64,000 nt of DNA, taken from positions 4,888,001-4,952,000 of the forward strand of contig NZ_CP162488.1 in assembly GCF_041242975.1 (NCBI RefSeq), written 5' to 3'. Origin of the DNA: Xanthomonas sp. DAR 35659 (GTDB lineage: Bacteria; Pseudomonadota; Gammaproteobacteria; Xanthomonadales; Xanthomonadaceae). Under the pieces are notes generated by a model. That model saw only the letters and a list, made by a program, of their open reading frames with translations. It did not search any database and was not told the origin of the DNA. Both the position numbers and the translations under genes were made by a program. Of this stretch, positions 47,374 through 57,783 are shown piece by piece. How positions within the stretch are numbered: the first letter of the stretch is position 1; every line of letters begins with the position of its first letter.

Positions 47374-48360
47374 ATGACCAGCACGCCCATTACCCTGATC
47401 GAGGCGGTGACCCAGGCACTGGCCTGGGAACTGCAGCACGACCCGTCGGTGCTGGTGCTGGGCGAGGACGTGGGCGTCAACGGGGGCGTGTTCCGCGCCA
47501 CCGCCGGCCTGCAACAGCGCTTCGGCGCGCAGCGCGTGCTCGACACCCCGCTGGACGAGACCACCATCGCCGGCCTGACGGTCGGCCTGGCCGCGCAGGG
47601 CATGAAGCCGGTGGCCGAGGCGCAGTTCGACGGCTTCGTCTACCCGATGGTCGATCACCTGATCTGCCACGCCGCGCGCCTGCGCAACCGCACCCGCGGC
47701 CGCCTGCACTGCCCGATGGTGCTGCGCGTGCCGTGGGGCGGCGGCATCCGCGCGCCGGAGCACCACAGCGAAGCCAACGAGGCCATCTTCACCAACGTGC
47801 CGGGCCTGCGCGTGGTGCTGCCGTCCTCGCCGCAGCGCGCCTACGGCCTGCTGCTGGCGGCGATCCGCGAGCCGGATCCGGTGATCTACATGGAACCCAA
47901 GCGCATCTACCGCCAGTACAAGGAAGTGGTCGCCGACGACGGCGAAGCGCTGCCGCTGGACGTGTGCTTCGTGCTGCGCGAAGGCAGCGACGTGACCCTG
48001 GTGGCCTGGGGCGCGCAGGTCAAGGAAGCGCTGGAAGCGGCCGACAAGCTCGCCGCCGACGGCATCAGCGCCGAGGTCATCGACGTGGCCACGCTGCGTC
48101 CGCTGGACTTCGACACCATCGCCGAATCGGTGGCGCGCACCGGCCGCTGCGTGATCGTGCAGGAGGCCCCGCGCAGCGCCGGCTTCGGCGCCGAGATCGC
48201 CGCGCGCCTGGCCGAGCAGTCGATGTACGACCTGGTCGCGCCGGTGCAGCGCGTGACCGGCTACGACACGCACATCCCGTTGTTCAGGCTGGAAATGAAA
48301 TACCTGCCGAGCGTGGACAAGATCGTCGCGGCGGCCAAGCGTGCCGTCGCCGCCGGCTGA
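47374..48360 (+). CDS. 2-oxoacid dehydrogenase E1 subunit beta
   Basis: 328 residues. Seen: ITLIEAVTQALAWELQHDPSVLVLGEDVGVNGGVFRATAGLQQRFGAQRVLDTPLDE, AEAQFDGFVYPMVDHL, VPWGGGIRAPEHHSEANEAIF and YMEPKRIYRQYKE. Start 47374 has GGAG 8 nt upstream; an ATG at 47281 overlaps the E1alpha stop and would add 31 low-complexity residues. The E1beta stop is one base from the next ATG. Confidence 0.88.
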   Translation: MTSTPITLIEAVTQALAWELQHDPSVLVLGEDVGVNGGVFRATAGLQQRFGAQRVLDTPLDETTIAGLTVGLAAQGMKPVAEAQFDGFVYPMVDHLICHAARLRNRTRGRLHCPMVLRVPWGGGIRAPEHHSEANEAIFTNVPGLRVVLPSSPQRAYGLLLAAIREPDPVIYMEPKRIYRQYKEVVADDGEALPLDVCFVLREGSDVTLVAWGAQVKEALEAADKLAADGISAEVIDVATLRPLDFDTIAESVARTGRCVIVQEAPRSAGFGAEIAARLAEQSMYDLVAPVQRVTGYDTHIPLFRLEMKYLPSVDKIVAAAKRAVAAG

Positions 48361-48361
48361 C

Positions 48362-48712
48362 ATGCGCGCGCGCCTGCTTAGCGATCACCGCGCCGCCTAC
48401 CCGCACCCGATCCGCTTCGCCGCCGGCGAGCGGGTGGTGCTGGGCGTGCGCGACGAGGAATGGCCCGCGTTCGTCTGGACCACCACCGCCGCCGGCAACG
48501 CCGGCTGGGCGCCGCTGGCGTGGTTGCGGCCGACCGGGGACGGCCACGCCGAGGCCTTGCGCGACTACGACGCGCGCGAACTCGATGCCGCGCAGGGCGA
48601 CACCGTGACCCTGCATCACGAACACGGCGGTTGGTGGTGGGCCGAGCGCGCCGATGGCGCGCAGGGCTGGCTGCCGGCACGCGACCTGGAACTGCTGGAA
48701 GAGACCACATGA
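48362..48712 (+). CDS. SH3-like protein inside the dehydrogenase operon
   Basis: 116 residues with two SH3-type halves. Seen: IRFAAGERVVLGVRDEEWPAFVWTTTAAGNAGWAPLAWL and EALRDYDARELDAAQGDTVTLHHEHGGWWWAERADGAQGWLPARDLELL, the ALYDY...GWWP/GWLP pattern of SH3. No signal peptide, so cytosolic. It starts one base after E1beta and overlaps E2 by 4 bp (ATGA), so it is made at fixed ratio with the complex. SH3 domains bind Pro/Ala-rich stretches, and the E2 linker next door is such a stretch; a link is inference. Confidence 0.8.
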   Translation: MRARLLSDHRAAYPHPIRFAAGERVVLGVRDEEWPAFVWTTTAAGNAGWAPLAWLRPTGDGHAEALRDYDARELDAAQGDTVTLHHEHGGWWWAERADGAQGWLPARDLELLEETT

Positions 48713-50151
48713 GCGAAACCAAGACATTCAATCTGCCGGACCTGGGCGAAGGCCTGCCCGATGCCACCATCGTCGAATGGTTCGTCAAGGAAGGCGACAC
48801 CATTCGCCTCGACGAACCGCTGGTCTCGATGGAGACCGCCAAGGCCGTGGTCGAGGTGCCCTCGCCGGTATCCGGCAAGGTGCTGAAGCTGGCCGGCGCG
48901 CCGGGCGACATCGTCGTCACCGGCAGCATGCTGGCGCAGTTCTCGCTCGATGCCAGCCTGCCGCAGCGCGCCGAAGGCCAGGACACCGGCCACCACCACG
49001 GCGGCGCGGCGGCCCCGGCCCACGCCGGCAAGGGCGCCGGCGCGGACACCGCCGCGGCCGACGATCGCGTGGTCGCCTCCGACGACGGCGGCGAACTGCA
49101 CGACGCCGACAACGCCGCGCCGGCTGGCGCGCGCGACGATGCCGGCACCGTGGTCGGCGCGATGCAGAGCTCCAACGCCGTGCACAGCGAGCGCACCGTC
49201 TCGGTGGGCGGCGTGCGCGCGATGCCGGCGGTGCGCGCCCTGGCCCGGAAGCTGGGCGTGGACCTGGCGCGGGTGCGTGCCAGCGGCGGCGACGGCGCGG
49301 TGACCCTGGCCGACGTGAAGCAGGCCGCGGCCGATGGCTCGGCGCAGGTGGGCACGTCTGTAGGAGCGGCGTCAGCCGCGACTGCACGCGGCGCACAGGT
49401 CGCGGCTGAAGCCGCTTCTGCAAACGCTCACACGGCAGCGGCAACCTCCACCCGTGCCCCGCTCTCCGCCGCCGGCAAGCCGATGCGCACGCAGCCGCCG
49501 GGCGTCGCCGCGCAGGGCCAGCCCGAGCAGCTCAAGGGCGTGCGCCGCAACATGGCGCGGGTGATGGCCGACGCGCACGCCAAGGTGGTGCCGACCACGC
49601 TCAACGACGACGCCGACGTGCATGCCTGGGCGCCCGGCAACGACATGACCGTGCGCCTGGTGCGCGCGATCGTCGTCGCCTGCCGCGCGGTGCCGGCGCT
49701 CAACGCCTGGTTCGACGGCGACGCGCTGACCCGCACCCAGCACGCGCACGTGGACATCGGCATCGCCGTGGATACCGACGACGGTCTGTTCGTGCCGGCC
49801 CTGCGCAACGCCGACATGCTCGACGCGCGCGGCGTGCGCGAAGGCATCAATCGCCTGCGCCAGCAGGTGGAGGCGCGCAGCATTCCGGCCTCGGAACTGA
49901 GCGGCTACACCATCTCGCTGTCCAACTTCGGCATGTTCGCCGGCCGCTACGCCACGCCGGTGGTGGTGCCGCCGTGCGTGGCGATCGTCGCCGCCGGCCG
50001 CGCCCGCCACCAGGTGGTGCCGGTGATGGGCGGCATCGAGACGCACCGGGTGATTCCGCTGTCGGTCACCTTCGACCACCGCGCCTGCACCGGCGGCGAG
50101 GCGGCGCGCTTCCTGCGCGCGATGATCGACGACCTGGCGCTGGTGGACTGA
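48709..50151 (+). CDS. 2-oxoacid dehydrogenase E2 (dihydrolipoyl acyltransferase) with a REP pair in the linker
   Basis: 480 residues. Seen: one lipoyl domain (about 3-80) with METAKAVVEV (Lys45), an Ala/Asp/Gly linker (about 85-165), a peripheral subunit-binding domain (about 172-208) with MPAVRALARKLGVDLARVRASGGDGAVTLADVK, a second linker, and the catalytic domain (about 255-480) ending SVTFDHRACTGGEAARFL (His457). Between the binding and catalytic domains, residues about 217-238 are encoded by an inverted pair of family 1 REP elements read in frame. No E3 gene follows. Substrate (pyruvate or branched chain) is not fixed. Confidence 0.9.
   Translation: MSETKTFNLPDLGEGLPDATIVEWFVKEGDTIRLDEPLVSMETAKAVVEVPSPVSGKVLKLAGAPGDIVVTGSMLAQFSLDASLPQRAEGQDTGHHHGGAAAPAHAGKGAGADTAAADDRVVASDDGGELHDADNAAPAGARDDAGTVVGAMQSSNAVHSERTVSVGGVRAMPAVRALARKLGVDLARVRASGGDGAVTLADVKQAAADGSAQVGTSVGAASAATARGAQVAAEAASANAHTAAATSTRAPLSAAGKPMRTQPPGVAAQGQPEQLKGVRRNMARVMADAHAKVVPTTLNDDADVHAWAPGNDMTVRLVRAIVVACRAVPALNAWFDGDALTRTQHAHVDIGIAVDTDDGLFVPALRNADMLDARGVREGINRLRQQVEARSIPASELSGYTISLSNFGMFAGRYATPVVVPPCVAIVAAGRARHQVVPVMGGIETHRVIPLSVTFDHRACTGGEAARFLRAMIDDLALVD
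49359..49422. repeat. REP-like family 1 pair inside the E2 coding sequence
   Basis: Elements at 49359-49382 and 49399-49422 in opposite orientation. The left has one change (GGCGTCAGCC), the right two near its end (GCTTCTGCA). The length and phase keep the E2 frame open and add about 22 Ala/Ser-rich residues. Confidence 0.93.
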
Positions 50152-50158
50152 GCAGGCG

Positions 50159-50185
50159 CACCTCGCCGCCGCGTGCGGCGAGGTG
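50159..50185 (+). terminator. Hairpin after E2 (weak terminator)
   Basis: Perfect 11-bp stem CACCTCGCCGC/GCGGCGAGGTG (50159-50169 and 50175-50185) 7 bp past the E2 stop. It has no T-run, so it may rather stabilise the mRNA end. Confidence 0.5.
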
Positions 50186-50302
50186 GCGGAGATTCGGACG
50201 CGCGTGTGCGAGAACATCGCCGCGCGGACAGCGCGTTCGACGTCTACGCTTTGCTGTTCCTTGCAGGGTTCGTCGCACGCGCGCAAGCCATCGTCCGCCC
50301 CG

Positions 50303-50372
50303 TGTAGGAGCGGCTTCAGCCGCGACACGACCCCCCCGATAACGCCGCATTGCGGCTGAAACCGCCCCCACA
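50303..50372. repeat. REP-like family 1, decayed inverted pair
   Basis: A clean element at 50303-50326 and a degenerate inverted partner at 50351-50372 (CGGCTGAAACCGCCCCCAC). It lies in the 564-bp gap between E2 and the metalloprotease. The rest of the gap (50373-50715) shows no gene or clear promoter. Confidence 0.85.
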
Positions 50373-50634
50373 CCGCGCCTTCCGAGCGAAGCGTCCACAT
50401 CGCGCCCGCACGAAACGACGTGGTCCGCATCGCGTCTCGAACAAAGGGCGGCGCATGACGCCGTGATGGCGCACCCATCCACCGCGACCGCGCATCGCAC
50501 ATCGCGACACTGGTGCGCATCGCCGCCAGACCACGCGACATCCCGAGCGCCACCTGTCTACCACACGACGCAATGCCGCCGTTATGGTCGCTGCACAGGG
50601 GGAGGCACTGCGCCGATCGGCCGCACTGCCCTGA

Positions 50635-52290
<1,656 letters not shown>

Positions 52291-52383
52291 GATCCGTGCC
52301 GGCACGCGTGGCCATCCGCGATGGATGGCCACGCGCTGCGGGGTCACGCGGGCAATCCAGAATCGCTGGCGGTGCCACGCTGT

Positions 52384-52449
52384 TGTAGGAGCGGCTTTAG
52401 CCGCGACGGATTTTCGGTAACGCGTGTCGCGGCTAAAGCCGCTCCTACA
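52384..52449. repeat. REP-like family 1 variant, inverted pair
   Basis: 52384-52407 and 52426-52449, with CTTTAGCC in place of CTTCAGCC in both arms, so the change is compensated. It lies between the metalloprotease and the helicase gene. A decayed remnant is visible at about 52490-52535. The 333-bp gap holds no gene. Confidence 0.92.
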
Positions 52450-52623
52450 CGTAGGCCGTTCAGTCGCGCCTGGCAATCTTGGCCAGGGCGCCGCGGCTGA
52501 TCCCCAAAAGCAAACAGAAGCCACTCCCACATGAGCGCGTGGCGTGCCGACAGGCGACGCACCGAAGCCGCTGATGCATCGGGTCGGCGATACTGTGGCG
52601 TCTTCTACGTCCTTCCGCTCCCG

Positions 52624-53898
52624 ATGCCCTTCGCTTCCCTGGGTCTGTCGCCCGCGCTGTATCCCGCCTTCGCCGCCGCGCTCGCGCGTGCCGGCTGGCG
52701 GACGCCCACGCCGATCCAGCAGCAGGCGGTGCCGCTGATCGTCGCCGGCCACGACCTGCTGGCCATGGCGCAGACCGGTTCCGGCAAGACCGCGGCATTC
52801 GCCTTGCCGTTGCTGCAGGCCTGCGCGCAGGCGGCCAGGCCGGCGCGCTCCACCCGCGTGCTGGTGCTGGTGCCGACCCGCGAGCTGGCGGCGCAGGTCG
52901 CCGACACCTTCGTCGCACTGGGCCTGGAACTGCCGCGGCGGCCGCGGGTGGTGGTGGCGGTCGGCGGGGTCTCGATCAATCCGCAGATGCTGGCGCTGCG
53001 CGGCGGCGCCGACGTGGTGGTGGCCACGCCCGGACGCCTGCTGGACCTGCTGGAGCAGCGCGCGCTGCAGCTGGACGCGGTGGCGCACCTGGTGCTGGAC
53101 GAGGCCGATCGCCTGCTCGATCTGGGCTTCGCCGACGAACTGGGGCAACTCCTGGCGCGGCTGCCGGCGCAGCGGCAGACCCTGCTGTTTTCGGCCACCT
53201 TCCCGGCGCCGGTCGAATGCCTGGCACGGCGCCTGCTGCGCGAACCGCGACGCGTGGACGTCGCCGCCAGCGCCACGCCCGACGTCGCGCCGGCGATCCG
53301 GCAACGCGCCATCGAGGTCGATGCCACACAGCGCACCGCGCTGTTGCGCCACCTGCTGCAGAGCGAAGCCTGGCCGCAGGCGCTGGTGTTCGTCGCCAGC
53401 CAGCGTGGCGCCGAGAACGTGGCCGAGAAACTGCGCAAGACCGGCGTGGTCGCGCAGCCGCTACATGGCGAACTGAGCCAGGGCCGGCGCCGCCAGACCC
53501 TGGAGGCGTTCAAGGCGAATCAGCTGCAGGTGCTGGTCGCCACCGACCTGGCCGCGCGCGGGATCGACATCGCGCAGTTGCCGGTGGTGGTCAATTACGA
53601 CCTGCCGCGCGCCACCGTCGACTACACCCACCGCATCGGGCGCACCGCGCGCGCCGGCGCCGCCGGCATGGCGGTGAGCTTCGTCGATGCGGCCAGCGCG
53701 GCGCATCTGCGCCTGATCGAGAAGCGCGAGCAGCAGCGTGTGCCGCGCGAGCGCATCGCCGGGTTCGAGCCGGCTGCGGCGGCCGCCACGCCCGAGACCG
53801 CGCCACGGACGGGGGGGATCAAGGGCAAGCGCCCGAGCAAGAAGGACAAGCTGCGCGCGGCGCTCGCGCAGCGTGGCGGAGCGCCTGCGAAGGAGTGA
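52624..53898 (+). CDS. DEAD-box RNA helicase (RhlE-like)
   Basis: 424 residues. Seen: Q motif FASLGLSPALYPAFAAALARAGWRTPTPIQQQAVPLI, Walker A AQTGSGKTAAF, PTRELAAQV, DEAD in LVLDEADRLLDLGF, SAT in LLFSATFPAP, and the C-terminal ATDLAARGIDIAQLPVVVNYDLPRATVDYTHRIGRTARAG. A short basic tail (GIKGKRPSKKDKLRAALAQR) may hold RNA. Most likely works in ribosome assembly or mRNA turnover. ATG 52624 gives MPFASLGL; a longer frame lacks homology. Confidence 0.92.
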   Translation: MPFASLGLSPALYPAFAAALARAGWRTPTPIQQQAVPLIVAGHDLLAMAQTGSGKTAAFALPLLQACAQAARPARSTRVLVLVPTRELAAQVADTFVALGLELPRRPRVVVAVGGVSINPQMLALRGGADVVVATPGRLLDLLEQRALQLDAVAHLVLDEADRLLDLGFADELGQLLARLPAQRQTLLFSATFPAPVECLARRLLREPRRVDVAASATPDVAPAIRQRAIEVDATQRTALLRHLLQSEAWPQALVFVASQRGAENVAEKLRKTGVVAQPLHGELSQGRRRQTLEAFKANQLQVLVATDLAARGIDIAQLPVVVNYDLPRATVDYTHRIGRTARAGAAGMAVSFVDAASAAHLRLIEKREQQRVPRERIAGFEPAAAAATPETAPRTGGIKGKRPSKKDKLRAALAQRGGAPAKE

Positions 53899-54011
53899 GT
53901 GCGTTGCGTGCGCGGCATGCGCGATGGCGCGCGCCGGACACGGGTGCGCTTACGCACGCGGTTCAGATGCATGACACGGTGCGTGCACGCAGTGTCTGCT
54001 TGCCGACGTTC

Positions 54012-54075
54012 TGTCGCGGCTGAAGCCGCTCCTAGAGTGTCTTGGTGCACTGTAGGAGCGGCTTCAGCCGCGACA
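54012..54075. repeat. REP-like family 1, inverted pair
   Basis: 54012-54036 and 54051-54075 with a 14-bp spacer, downstream of the helicase gene and before the convergent DUF6172 gene. Confidence 0.92.
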
Positions 54076-54143
54076 CACCCCTCATCGGCAGCCGCCGCAT
54101 GCCTGCGTCGGGCATCTCAATCTTTCAGGGCCCTTCGGGTTTC

Positions 54144-54168
54144 TGTCGCGGCTGAAGCCGCTCCTACA
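54144..54168 (+). repeat. REP-like family 1, single element with TTTC/GAAA flanks
   Basis: A complete element flanked by TTTC and GAAA that extend its dyad, 24 bp before the DUF6172 stop. It could act as the 3' hairpin of that gene. Confidence 0.9.
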
Positions 54169-54192
54169 GAAACGGGCGGAATGGAACCGGGC

Positions 54193-54513
54193 TCAATCGT
54201 CGAATGGATCGACAGCGGCGTCGCCCTTCGGCCGCGGCGTGCGCTTGCCCGGCTTGCTGCGGATCTCCACGTAGAACTGGGTGCCGCCGGCGGCGACCAG
54301 CGCATCGACCGAGCGCAGCAGGTCCGCCGGTGACACCTCCACGGCGCTGGCTTCTTCGCTCCCGAGCCGGGTGTCGAAATCCCAGTAGTCGGCGCCGGGC
54401 GGCAACGCCTTGCGGCGCTCGCGGCGGATGTACTTGCGGATGTCGTGCTTGCTGGCATCCAGCAGGCGGTCGGGATGCTTGCCTTCGATGCGGAGCTGGT
54501 ACGTCTTCTTCAC
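54193..54513 (-). CDS. DUF6172 family protein
   Basis: 106 residues, small, soluble and basic in the middle. Seen: KKTYQLRIEGKHPDRLLDASKHDIRKYIRRERRKALPPGADYWDFDTRLG and FYVEIRSKPGKRTPRPKGD, the pattern of uncharacterised DUF6172. The HPDRLLDASKHDIRKYIRRERRK stretch suggests nucleic-acid contact. The start is GTG at 54513 with CAGGA upstream. Divergent from an SDR gene. Confidence 0.78.
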   Translation of the reverse strand: MKKTYQLRIEGKHPDRLLDASKHDIRKYIRRERRKALPPGADYWDFDTRLGSEEASAVEVSPADLLRSVDALVAAGGTQFYVEIRSKPGKRTPRPKGDAAVDPFDD

Positions 54514-54721
54514 TGCGGAATCCTGGAAAGTGGGAGCGCGGGCGCAGCGCGATGCGGCGGCGGCCCGCAGGCCGGGGAGGCGCGGCCCGCCGGGCGACGC
54601 CGACTGCCGGCCGCCTGCGGGCGCGGCGGGCGGCCATGGTGCCAGAACCGGCGCCGCGCTGCGGGTTGGCCGATAATCGGTGCCGCTGCATGCTGTGCGC
54701 AGTCCCTCCAAGGAGCCGCCG

Positions 54722-55483
54722 ATGACCGATCCTTCCACGTTCGCCGGTCGCCGTGTCCTGGTCGCCGGCGCCAGCCGCGGCATCGGCCTGGCCATCGCCG
54801 ATGCCTTCGCCCGCCACGGCGCGGCGGTGGCGATCTGCGCGCGCAACCCCGACGACCTGGACGCTGCCGCCGCGCAGTTGCGCCTGCACGGCCAGCCGGT
54901 CTCGGCCCAGGCCTGCGACCTGGCCGATGCGGCGCAGATCCAGCAATGGGTGGCGCAGGCGGCCGCGGCCCTGGGCGGCACCGACGTGATGGTCAACAAC
55001 GCCTCCGGCTACGGCCATGGCGACGACGACGCCAGTTGGCAGGCCGGGTTCGACATCGACCTGATGGCGGCGGTGCGCTGCAACCGCGCCGCACTGCCGT
55101 TGCTGCGCGGCAGCGCCCACGGCTGCATCCTCAACATCAGTTCGATCAACGCGCTGCGGCCGACACCGCGCGCGCCGGCCTACTCGGCGGCGAAAGCCGC
55201 GCTGAACTACTACACCGCGAACCTGGCGGCGGAACTGGCGCGCGAGCGGATCCGGGTCAACGCGATCGCGCCGGGCTCGATCGAATTCCCGGGCGGGCTC
55301 TGGGACCGCCGCCGCGAGCAGCAGCCGGAACTGTATCGGCGCATCCGCGCCACCATTCCGTTCGGCAACTTCGGCGCGCTCGAGGATGTCGCCCACGCCG
55401 CGCTGTTCCTGGCCTCGCCGCAGGCGCGCTGGATCACCGGCCAGGTGCTGGCGGTGGACGGCGGCCAGTCGCTCGGCGTCTGA
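54722..55483 (+). CDS. Short-chain dehydrogenase/reductase
   Basis: 253 residues, classical SDR. Seen: RRVLVAGASRGIGLAIADAFARHG (GASRGIG cofactor loop), NNASGYG, NISSINALRPTPRAPAYSAAKAALNYYTANLAAELARERIRVNAIAPGSIEFPGG (Ser, Tyr-x-x-x-Lys), and WITGQVLAVDGGQSLGV. FabG-like, so probably an NADPH-dependent oxidoreductase of unknown substrate. AAGGAG precedes the ATG at 54722. Confidence 0.88.
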   Translation: MTDPSTFAGRRVLVAGASRGIGLAIADAFARHGAAVAICARNPDDLDAAAAQLRLHGQPVSAQACDLADAAQIQQWVAQAAAALGGTDVMVNNASGYGHGDDDASWQAGFDIDLMAAVRCNRAALPLLRGSAHGCILNISSINALRPTPRAPAYSAAKAALNYYTANLAAELARERIRVNAIAPGSIEFPGGLWDRRREQQPELYRRIRATIPFGNFGALEDVAHAALFLASPQARWITGQVLAVDGGQSLGV

Positions 55484-56264
55484 ACCACGGGGCGCGCGGC
55501 CGCACGCGCGCCGCGGCCGGCGAGCCTCGACTGGCCCGGTGGCGTCCCGCCATGCCCGCCTCGCCCGGCGACGCCAGGACCAGACCTGCAGCCGAAGCGC
55601 TCCCGGCCGCCCAGGACGGCATGCTCGCCATGCGCGGCTGCGCCGACCGCGGATCTGATCCCCCCTGCATTGCAGGCGCGCCACGCCGGCGGTCACCGGA
55701 TCCGATCAGCCGCGCCTGATCAGATCGGCGATAGCCGCTGGCAGCGCCGCAGTGCTCCGCGAATGCGCCCGCCTCGTGCCTCCTGACGCTGCATCGCACA
55801 AAACGCACATCGTTGCCGGCGTCTTTGCGCACGGCGCGAGGAGGCTCGATGTCGTGCGAAAGCCCCGCCACACAAGGCTATCTGGTCGAATCGGCTGCAG
55901 CGACCCAACCCTTCGCCTGAATCAATAAAAAACAAAAACGTCACAATTCGAACAATAACGAACATGAAACGCGCATGACGCCGCTATCCTCCAGGCCACA
56001 GGGTTGCACCGTTGTTCCTCCAACCACGGCGCTGCCCGTGGCTTGGAGACCAGGAGGCCACGTGGACCAACCACACATCGACACCGGCACCTGCCCGCCT
56101 TCCGCGCGGCGTACGGCGCGTGCCGCGGTCACGAGGTCTGCGCGCCCTGAACCCCGCGCCGTCGCCGGCCGCGGCCCCCTGCTCCACGCGGCAGCCGCCG
56201 CGCCGGGGTCCTTTCCGATGAACCGGCCGCGCAGCCTGCCGGCCCCATGCAGAGCGAGTCATCC
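55484..56264. other. Long gap upstream of the OprB porin, with an A/T-rich patch
   Basis: 781 bp without a convincing gene. A patch at about 55918-55970 is A/T-rich against a GC background near 70 percent and includes the 10-bp direct repeat at 55949. A hairpin CCACGG/CCGTGG lies near 56023-56041. The rest shows no repeat family. Confidence 0.4.
55949..55964 (+). promoter_or_regulatory. Direct repeat CGAACA in A/T-rich patch
   Basis: CGAACAATAA followed by CGAACATGAA: two CGAACA boxes exactly 10 bp apart, one helical turn, inside an A/T-rich patch 300 bp before the OprB gene. It looks like an activator or repressor binding place. The factor is unknown. Confidence 0.3.
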
Positions 56265-57557
56265 ATGAACAAGTACCCATGCATCGCGTTGGCGGCACTG
56301 TCGGCGGCCCTGTGCTGCGCGCAGGCCGCGGCCCAGGACTTCGACCCGGCCAAGACCCTGACCGGCGACTGGGGCGGCGCGCGCTCGCGCCTGGTCGACA
56401 GTGGCGTGGACCTGCGCCTGTCCTACACCGGCGAGTTCGCGCACAACAACTCCGGCGGCCTGCGCGACGACACCTACGCCTATGCCGACCAGTTCTTCCT
56501 GGCCGGCACCTTCGACCTGGACAAGCTGTGGGCGTGGCATGGCGCCACCTTCAAGGTGGAAGTGGCCAACCGCAACGGCGACGCGCTCAACGACAAAGCC
56601 GGCTTTCCCACCCTGCTGGGGGTGCAGGAGATCCACGGCCGCGGCTCGGTGACGCGCCTGAGCCAGTTCTCGTTGACCCAGGAACTATTCGACGACCGCC
56701 TCAGCATCAAGCTCGGCCGCCTGTACGCCAACGGCGATTTCTTCTCGTTCTCCTGCAAGTTCCAGAACCTGAGCTTCTGCGGCGGCCTGCCCGGCTATGT
56801 CAGCAACGGCTGGTACGTCGACCCGATCAGCCAGTACGGCGCGGTGGTCACGTTCAAGCCCAACGACGCCTGGCGCTTCAAGGTCGGCGCCTACGACGTC
56901 AATCCGAACAACCTGGACCGCGACCAGGGCCTGAAGCTGAAGACCGACGGCGACAGCCAGGGCACGCTGCTGGTGGCCGAGGTCGAATACCTGCCCAGCT
57001 TCGGCGATGGACTACAGGGCCATTACCGCGTCGGCGGCTGGCGCAACAGCGCCAACTACCGCAACACCGTCACCGCCAGCGGCCTGCCCTCCGACCTCAG
57101 CAACGACACCACCGCGGTGATGGACAGCGAAAGCGGCTACTACGCCACCGCCGAGCAGGTGCTGTGGCGCGCGCCCGGCGGCGGTGCGCTGCGCGTGTTC
57201 GGCAACTGGGTGCAGGCCGACAAGGACACCGACCGCATCGACCAGATGCTGCAGGTGGGGGCGTGGCTGGACGCGCCGTTCGCGTCGCGCCCGGACGACC
57301 GCATCGGCTTCGCCGCCGGCCGGACCCGCGTCAGCGCGCGCCTGGGCGACGCGCAGCGCCGCTACAACGCCGCGCTGCCGGCCGGCGCGGCGGCGGTGGG
57401 CGTGCAGGAATACGAGTATCCGCTGGAACTGAACTACCAGTTCGCCATCACCCCGGCGCTGTCGCTGATGCCGAACCTGCAGTACATCCGCAACGCGAAC
57501 GGCATCAAGGACAACAACGGCGTGGTCGGCGGATTGCGGGTCAGCATGAACTTCTGA
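56265..57557 (+). CDS. Carbohydrate-selective porin OprB
   Basis: 430 residues. Seen: signal peptide (about 1-24, CAQAAAQ), the OprB start LTGDWGGARSRLVDSGVDLRLSYTGEFAHN, then alternating beta strands such as SINKLGR-like ISIKLGRLYANGDFF and YLPSFGDGLQGHYRVGGW, and a C-terminal strand ending in Phe (VGGLRVSMNF), the BAM signal. It lets glucose and other sugars through the outer membrane. ATG 56265 is used; an ATG 6 codons upstream is possible. The 780-bp region before it is A/T-rich in one patch. Confidence 0.9.
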   Translation: MNKYPCIALAALSAALCCAQAAAQDFDPAKTLTGDWGGARSRLVDSGVDLRLSYTGEFAHNNSGGLRDDTYAYADQFFLAGTFDLDKLWAWHGATFKVEVANRNGDALNDKAGFPTLLGVQEIHGRGSVTRLSQFSLTQELFDDRLSIKLGRLYANGDFFSFSCKFQNLSFCGGLPGYVSNGWYVDPISQYGAVVTFKPNDAWRFKVGAYDVNPNNLDRDQGLKLKTDGDSQGTLLVAEVEYLPSFGDGLQGHYRVGGWRNSANYRNTVTASGLPSDLSNDTTAVMDSESGYYATAEQVLWRAPGGGALRVFGNWVQADKDTDRIDQMLQVGAWLDAPFASRPDDRIGFAAGRTRVSARLGDAQRRYNAALPAGAAAVGVQEYEYPLELNYQFAITPALSLMPNLQYIRNANGIKDNNGVVGGLRVSMNF

Positions 57558-57783
57558 TCGCCGCATGCGGCGTCGCGCCGCCGCGATGGCGGCGCGACAC
57601 GGGCTCGTTCTGGCGTGGTCGGCGCGAGCGTGGCGCGATGCGCGACGACGCGCGCCGGGTGGTCAGCAAGCCGATGCCGCCGCGGCGCTCGGTCAGTGCG
57701 CTCCGGCAGCGGCGCGTGCGCCGTGGCGCCACGCGCGGCGGCGGGGCCTGTCCTTGCATCGAGCGGCGAGAGACGCCCTGTGC

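Noticed and set aside
55918..55990. Pho box for the OprB gene
   Set aside because: The CGAACA boxes do not match the CTGTCAT-type Pho repeat, and spacing is 10 bp, not 11.
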